This document shows, piece by piece, positions 55,261 to 64,000 of a DNA stretch of 64,000 nt. A program made the position numbers and the translations under genes. The notes below the pieces were generated by a model, which saw only the letters and a program-made list of their open reading frames with translations, did not search any database and was not told the origin of the DNA. Numbering within the stretch: the stretch's first letter is position 1; every line of letters begins with the position of its first letter. The DNA comes from Daphnia carinata (lineage: Eukaryota; Arthropoda; Branchiopoda; Diplostraca; Daphniidae), in NCBI RefSeq assembly GCF_022539665.2, contig NC_081335.1, positions 9,584,449-9,648,448 on the forward strand. The letters run 5' to 3'.

Positions 55261-56165
55261 TGGCTTCACTACCAGCCCATCGTTTGACACCACATCTGGT
55301 GGCGTTCACGTACACAGGGATCGACTATTTCGGACCCTTGACCGTAAGAGTTGGTGGTCGGGGAAGAAGACACGAAAAACGTTGGGTCAGCCTATTCACT
55401 TGCCTTATGACGCGAGCTGTTCACCTGGAAGTGGCCAACGGGCTCAGTATGGAGGAGTTTTTACTCTGCTTCTCCCGTTTTGTTAGCCTACGTGGAAAAC
55501 CCAAAGTCGTTTACAGCGACAATGGGACAAACTTTGTCGCTGCCGAGCAAGAGTTACGACAAGCCCTAGAAGAACTTCTTGCCAAGCACGAAGAACTTCA
55601 GACGTTAATGGCTTGTCAACAAATTGAGTGGCATTTCTCTCCGCCCCATGGGCCCCACTTCGGTGGTGTTTGGGAAAGGATTGTACAATCCTGCAAACGG
55701 GCAATGAAGACAAGTATCGGAAATTGCCTCGTCACGGATCAAGTGCTACAAACTGTAATTGCTGAAGTGGCAGCTTTATTAAACGCCCGTCCGTTAACTC
55801 ATCTTAGTATGGATCCAGAAGACCCGGATCCATTAACGCCCAATCACTTCCTACACGGTGGAGCTCGTCCATACTTGCCCCTACAATTGGCCGACGTGGA
55901 AGATCTGAACGTAACCAACAAGCAGTTTCAGCAAAGTCAAGCCATCCTTCAGCATTTTTGGATCAGATGGCTACGTGAATACGTTCCCCACTTAACCGAG
56001 AGAAGAAAGTGGCAAGAAAATAGGCCTAACGTCACCGTGGGGGATCTAGTGCTTGTAATCGAACCAAATACTTTACGTAGGCAGTGGCCGATGGGCAAAG
56101 TGTTGGAAGTTATTCCCAATGCAACGGATAATGTTGTTCGAGTGGTAAAAGTAAAGCTTACCAAT
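55257..56165 (+). pseudogene. pol: BEL integrase core
   Basis: Catalytic DDE domain: GIDYFGPL (Asp), VVYSDNGTNF (Asp), FGGVWERIVQSCKRAM (Glu), followed by LNARPLTHLS, LTPNHFLHGG and the C-terminal GDLVLVIEPN segment typical of BEL/Pao. The frame then runs into the solo LTR at 56166; codons from 56166 to 56201 are not integrase. Catalytic residues are intact, but upstream frameshifts make the copy inactive. Confidence 0.88.
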
Positions 56166-56530
56166 TGTAATGAGTCAATATACACTTTCATGTATACTTG
56201 ACGGTAGCCTATGCTATCCTTGACGTAGGTGCGACGCGTAGTGTACACACTACGTCACCACCTATCGAATAGGAGCCGCTCTGAGTATGTTTAGCGCAGC
56301 GCCTCCATGACACGGAGTTGGGTATGGCGCGTGGTATACAGCCATCGCGCCATGACCTTGTCACGCTCCCGCCGTCTAAGCGTGATGCTAATTATCACCA
56401 TGACGTGCGCTGCTGTAGCCCCTTACTGGTATATAAACCCGTGTTTCTTAACCACTAATCGGAGTTGCCTTTGCTCTGTCACTGTGTGCACTTGTACTGG
56501 GGTATAATAAACGGTTATGAGAACCTTACA
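56166..56530 (+). mobile_element. Solo LTR (365 bp) of a different element
   Basis: Starts TGTAATGAG and ends CCTTACA (TGTAA...TTACA), flanked by CAAT duplications (56162-56165 and 56531-56534). TATATAAA at 56430-56437 and AATAAA at 56506-56511 give plus orientation. A 4-bp duplication suggests a Gypsy-type integrase. Unrelated to the other LTRs in the window. Confidence 0.85.
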
Positions 56531-56534
56531 CAAT

Positions 56535-56642
56535 CATCCAAAACCATGTATTCGGCCGGTGGCAAAATTGTGTATCATGGTTGCAGCCAAAGAACAAGAG
56601 GTTTACGCAAAAGAAGAAAAAAAGAAATTTTCCACAGCGTAA
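56535..56642 (+). pseudogene. pol: BEL integrase C-terminal tail
   Basis: In the same frame as 55257-56165 and containing RPVAKLCIM, the (R)PVxKLC-type ending common in BEL/Pao integrases, then a charged tail and TAA at 56640. This shows that the solo LTR inserted cleanly into the coding end. Confidence 0.75.
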
Positions 56643-57008
56643 ACGTTTAAATTCAGTATTGTAAATTGTAAATATTGTCTGTGCTGGAGCTACAATTAGT
56701 AGCTCCCCGTGTAAAACCAAAATTGTAGCTGTAACAAGTATAATCGTAATGTCAACACACAACTGTAAACAATGTAGGAGCATCGCAACTTCAAACCTGG
56801 TGGAAGAGTCAAGAAGTACCTTTGCCCTCAACGCCACCTATATTCAAGTTCAAATATAGGGCAAAGGGCAAAAGTAAGGTCGCTTGCTGTTTAGTAACAC
56901 TGGAAAATTGGAAACTGTTTAACCTATTAGGCTAGCAGACAGCATTCAGTCGACCCAACTTCTTATAGTGAGTATGTGCGCTTGTGACCTCCACGTTTAA
57001 CGTTTAAA
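56643..57008. other. No supported gene
   Basis: Expected place of the BEL 3' LTR, but no match to 49493-49846 was seen. Contains short repeats such as gtaaattgtaaatattgt and gggcaaagggcaaaag. Confidence 0.5.
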
Positions 57009-57713
57009 ATGGCAGATTATCCACCTCCATCGCCTGCATCAGTAAAGGAGAAAATAAAAGAAAGCCGGGAAAGGGAGGAGGAGTGTGTGCTAAATCTGAA
57101 AGACACAGTGAACAACTTGATCAGTGCGAAAAAGGAGCTAGTAGACATAGTTTATTATTGCCAGCTGGCCATCTTGGAGATCGACAAAGAGATCGCCAAG
57201 TACTCGGATGATCTTGACAATGTGCGCGTCCACTTTCGAACTGAGCGAGAGAACTCGATGAGCAAATTCATCGGGTCTCTGTACGCAAAGTTCGGGAGTC
57301 GGAACCCGACGCCCCAATAGCCACGCCGGTCGCACCCCAACACGTCCTACGTTCTTGTCCCCCCTTCATACTCCGATCATCTTGTGTTTCCTGAAGTCTC
57401 ACGTGTTGGGACCGACTCCATGCCGGAAGAAGACAACGGAGTGTGAGGAGTTCATGCTCCTCACAAACAAGGACAAATTGGAGCTCCTGTTTGCCCAGCG
57501 ACGGTGTTTTGGTTGCTTCGTCCCAACTGCCGTCGCCGGGCACACTAAGACCACAGACTGCCCCCATCCTCGACGTTGAACGTTGTGTAACACAGACGAA
57601 GCACCATCAGGTCTTGTGTGCAACAAAAAAGGCATACACAAACCTGCCAACACCCTAGGATGGACCATCTCCAGCTGCTAGAAGAAGACTTTGTATTTCA
57701 TTTTTGTTTCCTT
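57009..57713 (+). pseudogene. gag: Second BEL-like gag fragment with zinc knuckles
   Basis: ATG at 57009 opens 103 codons: MADYPPPSPASVKEKIKESR and a coiled-coil helix ending SLYAKFGSRNPTPQ. Another frame (57355-57579 and past its TGA) has CEEFMLLTNKDKLELLFAQR followed by RCFGC, GHTKTTDCPH, then TLCNTDEAPSGLVC, the Cys/His spacing of BEL/Pao gag knuckles. The two parts are fused by an internal deletion of the capsid domain. The fragment is cut by satellite at about 57714. It is unlike the gag at 50094, so it comes from a different BEL-like family. Confidence 0.5.
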
Positions 57714-60700
57714 CCACATTGAATACACGTATATTTGATGCTGTTTGAATGTAGATCATGAAACTGATTCTATAACACTATATTCACATTGAATACACGT
57801 ATATTTAATACTGTTTAAATGTAGATCATGAAACTGATTCTATAACACTATATTCACCTTGATTACACGTATATTTGATGCTGTTTGAATGTAGATATTG
57901 AAATTCACTGTATCACACTATATTCACATTGAATACACGTATATTTGATGCTGTTTGAATGTAGATATTGAAATTCACTGTGTCACACTATATTCACATT
58001 GAATACACGTATATTTGATGCTGTTTGAATGTATATATTGAAATTCACTGTGTCACACTATATTCACATTGAATACACGTATATTTGATGCTTTTTCAAT
58101 GTAGATCATGATACTGATTCTATAACACTATATTCAGCTTGAATACACGTATATTTGATGCTGTTTGAATGTAGATATTGAAACTCACTGTATCACACTA
58201 TATTCACATTGAATACACGTATATTTGATGCTGTTTGAATGTAGATCATGAAACTGATTCTATAACACTATATTCACCTTGAATACACGTATATTTGATG
58301 CTGTTTGAATGTAGATATTGAAATTCATTGTATCACACTATACTCACATTTAATACACGTATATTTGACGCTGTTTGAATCTAGACCATGAAACTAATTC
58401 TATAACACTATATTCACATTGAATACACGTATATTTGATGCTGTTTGATGTAGATCATGAAACTGATTCAATAACACTATATTCACATTGAATACACGTG
58501 TATTTGATGCTGTTTGAATGTAGATTATGAAACTGATTCTATAATACTATATTCACATTGAATACACGTATATTTGATGCTGTTTGAATCTAGATAATTG
58601 AAATTCACTATATCACACTATATTCACATTGAATACACGTATATTTGATGCTGTTTGAATGGAGATATTGAAACTAAATGTATCACACTATATTCAGGTT
58701 GAATACAGGTATATTTAATGCTGTTTGATAGTAGATATTGAAACTCACTTTATCACACTATATTCACATTGAATACACGGATATTTGATGCTGTTTGAAT
58801 GTAGATATTGAAACTCACTGTATCACACTATATTCACATTGAATACACGTATATTTGATGCTGTTTGAATGTAAATCATGAAACTGATTCTATAACACTA
58901 TATTCACATTGGATACACGTATATTTGATGCTGTTTGAATGTAGATATTGAAAATCACTGTATCACACTATATTCACATTGAATACACGTATATTTGATG
59001 CTGTTTGAATGTAGATATTGAAACTAAATGTATCACACTATATTCACATTGAATACACGTATATTTGATACAGTTTGAATGTAGATATTGAAACTCAATG
59101 TATCACTCTTTATTCACCCTGAATACACGTATATTTGATGCTGTTTGAATGTAGATATTGAAACTAAATATATCACACTATATTCACATTGAAAACACGT
59201 ATATTTGATGCTGTTTGAATATAGATATTGAAACTCAATGTATCATACTATATTCACATTGAATAAACGTATATTTGATGCTGTTTGAATGTAGATCATG
59301 AAACTGATACTATAACACTATATTCACATTGAATACACGTATATTTAATACTGTTTGAATGTAGATCATGAAACTGATTCTATAACACTATATTCACATT
59401 GAATACTCGTATATTTGATGCTGTTTGAATGTAGATATTGAAATTCACTGTATCACACTATATTCACATTGAATACGCGTATATTTTATGCTGTTTGAAT
59501 GTAGATCATGAAACTGATTCTATAACACTATATTCACATTTAATACACGTATATTTGATGCTGTTTGAATGTAGATATTGAAACTCACTGTATCATACTA
59601 TATTCACATTGAATACACGTATATTTGATATTGTTTGAATGTAGATAATGAAACTGATTCTATAACACTATATTCACATTGAATACACGTATATTTGATG
59701 CTGTTTGAATGTAGATATTGAAATTCACTGTATCACACTATATTCACATTGAATATACGTATATTTGATGCTGTTTGAATGTAGATCATGATACTGATTC
59801 TATAACACTATATTCACATTGAATACACGTATATTTGATGCTGTTTGAATGTAGATATTGAAACTCACTGTATCACACTATATTCACATTGAATACACGT
59901 ATATTTGATGCTGTTTGAATGTAGATCATTAAACTGATTCTATAACACTATATTCACCTTGAATACACGTATATTTGATGCTGTTTGAATGTAGATATTG
60001 AAACTCAATGTATCACACTATATTCACCCTGAATACACGTATATTTGATGCTGTTTGAATGTAGATCATGAAACTGATTCTATAACACTATATTCACATT
60101 GATAACACGTATATTTTTGATGCTGTTTGAATGTAGATATTGAAATTCAGTGTATCACACTATATTCACGTTGAATACACGTATATTTATGTTGTTTGAA
60201 TGTAGATCGTGAAACTGATTCTATAACACTATATTCACCTTGAATACACGTATATTTGAGCTGTTTGAATGTAGATATTGAAATTCAGTATATCACACTA
60301 TATTCACATTGAATACACGTATATTTGATGCTGTTTGAATGTAGATCATGAAACTGGTTCTATAACACTATATTCACATTGAATACACGTAAATTTGATG
60401 CTGTTTGAATGTAGATTATGAAACTGATTCTATAACACTATATTCACATTGAATACACGTATATTTGATGCTGTTTGATTTTAGATATTGAAACTCATTT
60501 GATCACACTATATTGACATTAAATACACGTATATTTGATGCTATTTGAATGTAGATATTGAAACTGATTCTATAACACTATATTCACTTTGAATTCGCGT
60601 ATATCTGATGCTGTTTGAAACTCACTGTATCACACTATATTCACATTCAATACACGTATATTTGATGCTGTTTGAATGTATATATTGAAACTGATTCTAT

Positions 60701-60993
60701 AACACTATATTCACTTTGAATACACGTATATTTGATACTGTTTGAATGTAGATCAAGAAACTGATTTTATAACACTATATTCACTTTGAATACCCGTATA
60801 TTTGATACTGTTTGAATGTAGATATTCAAACTCACTGTATCACACTAATGAAATGTAGATCATGAAACTGATTCTATAACATTATATTCACTTTGAATAC
60901 ACGTATATTTGTTACTGTATGAATGTAGATCATGAAACTGATTCTATTACACTATATTCACATTGATAACACGTATATTTTTGATGCTGTTTG
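57714..60993 (+). repeat. 70-bp satellite, right array (~47 copies)
   Basis: Same monomer as the main array but more diverged, with the two subtypes (atcatgaaactgattctata and attgaaactcactgtatcac) interspersed and often alternating. One short unit near 60615 and another near 60850. Ends at the N run. Confidence 0.95.
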
Positions 60994-61093
60994 NNNNNNN
61001 NNNNNNNNNNNNNNNNNNNNNNNNNNNNNNNNNNNNNNNNNNNNNNNNNNNNNNNNNNNNNNNNNNNNNNNNNNNNNNNNNNNNNNNNNNNNN
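60994..61093. other. Assembly gap (100 N)
   Basis: Exactly 100 N between satellite and unique host sequence; a conventional placeholder, so true distance and linkage are unknown. Confidence 0.98.
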
Positions 61094-61118
61094 GCATTTG
61101 AATAATAATTTTTTGTAC

Positions 61119-62302
61119 CTGGTAGTTCTCTTGTGCAGACCACACTTTCTTCGTTTGTACGAAGCTGATGGACGGCTAAGGCGGTGACACCGTTGAGAAT
61201 CATGTACTTTGGAAAAAGTGCACTCTGCACACAGGCGAAGGTGTGACGAGGCAAAATGAAAAGTAGAACGAGGCCTATGGAAACAAAAACAAGTTTTCCG
61301 GTAGGATTGCGAATACTTGCGAAAGTTCAGCTGCAGGGACAAGACGCGTCATAAATTAAGTTAGGTAACCGCGGGAAAAGAATAGGGTACTGAAGTACGT
61401 GTTTAGCCATATATATCAAACTAACAACAGGTACCCAGTAAATAGATAAACAAGTTAAAAAACAACATTTTGCAAAATTAGAAATGGATTTAAGTTCCCA
61501 AAAGTTAATTTTTAAAAAACGACAATTTTCTGTGTTACGTAACTTTAGCCTAAAGTTTGTCTTCTCGGCTGAACATTTGAATACCAATTAAATTGACGAA
61601 TTTAAATTAGTAGGAAGATGGGGCTAAGCAAATACTTAATCCCAAAATAAAAAGGAAAAACAACGTATATCTTACTAATGGACAAATAATCATGGGACTA
61701 GTACCTGAAACGAACGTCATCCACATTTGGGCTCCGAACAATATGCTGAAAGACGAGAGATAGAGAAGCGGCCATAAAGTAGAGTCGACGGGCGTTTGAA
61801 TATCAAGTCGCTTCACGAAGCTCGTTTTACCCGGATAAAAAATCATAGCCAAGGCTATGACTGTAGACATGACGAGGAAATGAGCCGGCTGAGTTGATCG
61901 GCGAAGTACCCTGCCCCCGAAAAAAATATCACGTTAATTCGCACATATCTGGAATGAAATGTGATCTAAAGTTTTGCGAGGTACTTACTTGAAAACTGAT
62001 ACGACGGTGACTTCGGTGTTGGTAGGCGAAGGCGATGCATCTTCGACAAAGTGGGAACAAATCAAGCAAGAATGTTTCTCCTCTTTGGCTAAAAACGGAA
62101 TGGGCGGCGGGACGGACGGGCCGGTTTTCCTCTTCTTCTCGAACTCGTCGGGCGGCAGAGCGAGTTTGCCCATCACCGGACAGAGCATAATATCCTTGGA
62201 ATTGCTTCCTACAAAGTGAGGCCTACGCATGAGTCGGCGTGCCGGGAGTGACGTTGGCAAGTCTTCGACGTCACTCCGATTGCCACTCACGATCTGGCAC
62301 AT
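61119..62302 (-). CDS. TMEM205-like membrane protein, 5' exons (partial)
   Basis: Three exons on the minus strand: 62302-61989 (ATG in AAACCATG context; donor GTAAGT), 61910-61705 (acceptor gggggcag; donor GTACTAG) and 61274-61119 (acceptor tttccatag; likely donor GTACAAA). Phases agree across both junctions. Exon 1 encodes 104 residues with CLICSHF and a Pro-rich stretch, no domain recognised. Exons 2-3 carry FGAQMWMTFVSG, hydrophobic residues, then LPRHTFACVQSALFPKYMIL, the (F/W)GxQxWxTFxxG ... LPRHTFxxVQSxLFP signature of TMEM205 (DUF4149), a multi-pass membrane protein. The remaining exons lie beyond the gap. The frame is clean; the only gene in the window that looks like an active host gene. 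Confidence 0.75.
61275..61704 (-). other. Intron of TMEM205-like gene
   Basis: 430 nt, AT-rich, GT-AG borders; longer than the other introns seen. No other feature. Confidence 0.65.
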
Positions 62303-64000
62303 GGTTTTCGAACGTTCTTTTCTCGGCTTTGCGCTGTGAAATGACTGTAAAATGAACCAAACGGCTCAAGTCACTCCACTCTTTATACCGGGAAAAAAAA
62401 AAAAATATCTTTTCCCCCCGCCCTTTCTTCGATTTCCAATGCTTCTCGGCCATCCAATCGCTTACTTCTTTTTTTCTCTCTATCTCTGTCTTTATCACTT
62501 ACGCAATTAGACCAAGGTGAAACAAAAACAAGATAAAAAAGAAAGAAATACCTTCTTTTTCTTTTTTGTTAAACGGATCCAATTTCAACAGACAGTGGAT
62601 CTGTGTTTTTCTCCTTTCCCGAACAATAAAAAAAAAGCGAGTGATAACAGTAATTTTTTCCGAATGCTTTATCTTCGACAAGCATTGCAGTGCAGAGACA
62701 CAATTAGTGACGCAGGTTCCCTCGTGTTAAAACTGAGAGAATCACTCCAAGTTGGTGTTAAAGTCATGTGGCGTTTTGGGACAGTGGCCAAAACGTTACA
62801 CGAAAGCAAGTGCTTTTACGGTGTGCACAGCTTTCTTTGAAAAAAAAAAAAAAATCGAAGCCAAACCATCAGTCAGGGGCAGTCACATGGCCCAACCCGC
62901 TGGACTGTGGCCAAGAGCAGCAACAGACATCCCATTTGATCTCATGGCTGTGTGTTTCGGTAGCCGTCACTCTGTGCTCAAGTCCGGTTGCTGATTTGCA
63001 AGATTCCTTGTTAGTCTAAGTTGTGGTACATGACGTGGTGCTGCGAAAAGAAACAGGAAAGTTCTTTTTCTTTTCTTTTTTTGGTGGTTGTGTTTTCATA
63101 ACACCTCGTCGCGCTGCATAAGGCTAACAGATAATCAATTGACGCACGCTCGTATCCAATTATCATGAAATTTCGCTTCTCGCGTCTTCGACTTCTTTTT
63201 GGTTAGATTCCAACTTTGATTGGCCAAGGCAAACGCACCCTCACGATCACACACGGCACACTAGAAAAGCCACCGCGTGATGCAATCAGGAATGCGTGAT
63301 CGCCACCACGTAGCGCGAAAAACAAACAAAAACAAAACAACCCGTTGCTGAATTTTCTTTGAATTATAGAAGTGTTACGCACACACGCTGCCCTACGTTT
63401 TTTTATACGTTATTGATTACATTAAGTGTAGGGATCTGAAAGAAATGAAAAATGAAAACGCAACTTGTTATTGGGTTTCTAGGTTATTTATGCATGCAGA
63501 CGTTAGGAGGGCGTGATAAGCGGAAAGGCAGACGGGATGGAGACATTGCTTGATTGGGAAAGCTACCGGATACCCCATAATCTATGGATCATTTCACTGT
63601 TTCCGTCGCCCAAGGGTCGTCGGTAAGTCTATAGCTCCCGTATATCTTTCCGGCTGTCTAGCCTATTATACTTCGCTAACCGTCAAAGTCACTCAATGCC
63701 CGTCCCAAAACTGAGCTACTCTTTGATTTGTAATTCCCTCGGTTTTGGTATTTCTAGTTCCCTCCAAAAGAAGCAAATCCGGATATAATATATTCAGTGT
63801 GGCTAGGAATTAAAATGGCGAGGGGGGGATGTACCATAAACAAGGAATGGACATGCAGCTGTGCAAATGCAAATCGTTTGATTTTGGCATCTGTTTTGTA
63901 TGGTGGCGCAAAGCAGAAAAACAATGGCAATTGTCTGGTCGATTTGAAAGCATTCAACACGTCGTAAAAAAGAAAACGTACAAGTTTGGCTCATTTGTTT
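62303..64000. other. Upstream region of TMEM205-like gene
   Basis: Probably holds the 5' UTR and promoter. A/T and pyrimidine tracts (near 62392, 62405-62425, 62839) and no frame longer than about 107 codons; none recognised. No tRNA or other RNA gene seen. Confidence 0.45.

Larger units (their letters stand above)
49493..56642 (+). mobile_element. BEL/Pao retrotransposon, 3'-truncated and frameshifted
   Basis: Has a 354-bp 5' LTR, primer site, gag with DUF1759-like core, CX2C-type knuckles, protease, RT, RNase H and integrase, the BEL/Pao arrangement. Pol is split over at least five frames. A solo LTR (56166-56530) interrupts the integrase end. No copy of the 5' LTR was found before the satellite resumes at 57714, so the 3' end is lost. 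It inserted into the 70-bp satellite. Confidence 0.88.

Noticed and set aside
56202-57713. BEL 3' LTR
   Set aside because: The LTR-like DNA at 56166-56530 shares no sequence with the BEL 5' LTR and has its own CAAT duplication, so it belongs to another element.
61140-64000. tRNA or small RNA genes in the right flank
   Set aside because: No cloverleaf, A/B box pair or snRNA-like motif was recognised by eye.

Overview
This window looks like arthropod (possibly Daphnia-like crustacean) heterochromatin: a 70-bp, AT-rich satellite invaded by LTR retroelements, with one host gene at the right edge. The animal assignment rests on short introns (57-105 bp) with GT-AG borders, on fragments resembling animal Akt, SURF6 and TMEM205, and on arthropod-style Gypsy and BEL elements. 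The species call is an inference. No bacterial genes, rRNA, tRNA or CRISPR were seen.

Layout. 1-2976: decayed minus-strand Gypsy gag/protease, interrupted by an LTR-like insertion. 2985-4680 and 11857-12660: a degenerate ~350-400 bp tandem repeat split by a nearly intact 7.17-kb Gypsy element (4685-11852; 260-bp LTRs differing at 3 sites, CTAG target duplication, gag, pro, pol). 12680-17035: small gene remnants, an old satellite block and a ~65-bp repeat. 17036-23148: a 6.1-kb block bounded by inverted ~140-170 bp repeats, holding a SURF6-like pseudogene (minus) and an intron-bearing Akt pseudogene (plus), apparently head to head. 23156-25555: satellite in both orientations plus a 0.49-kb unrelated insert. 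25556-35578: a ~10-kb minus-strand env-bearing Gypsy/errantivirus-like element, decayed, with an hAT-like MITE in env and an intact two-exon gene on the opposite strand between env and the 3' LTR. 35579-49492: about 199 copies of the satellite. 49493-56642: a BEL/Pao element with frameshifts, a solo Gypsy-type LTR in its integrase end and no 3' LTR. 57009-57713: part of a second BEL-like gag. 57714-60993: about 47 more satellite copies. 60994-61093: assembly gap of 100 N. 61119-62302: three exons of a TMEM205-like gene, minus strand, then its upstream DNA.

How the parts relate. The element at 4685-11852 has the best-preserved coding capacity: gag to pro through a canonical A AAA AAC slip site, and pro to pol in one frame across a single TGA. 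The env-bearing element has an envelope with ricin-B-like QxW repeats, a polybasic cleavage region and a membrane anchor, but all its sense-strand genes are broken, while its antisense gene remains open. The satellite has two parental subtypes at the flanks and a half-and-half chimera that dominates the large array, which suggests recombination followed by homogenisation. Sequence accuracy inside the large array and linkage across the N gap are uncertain.
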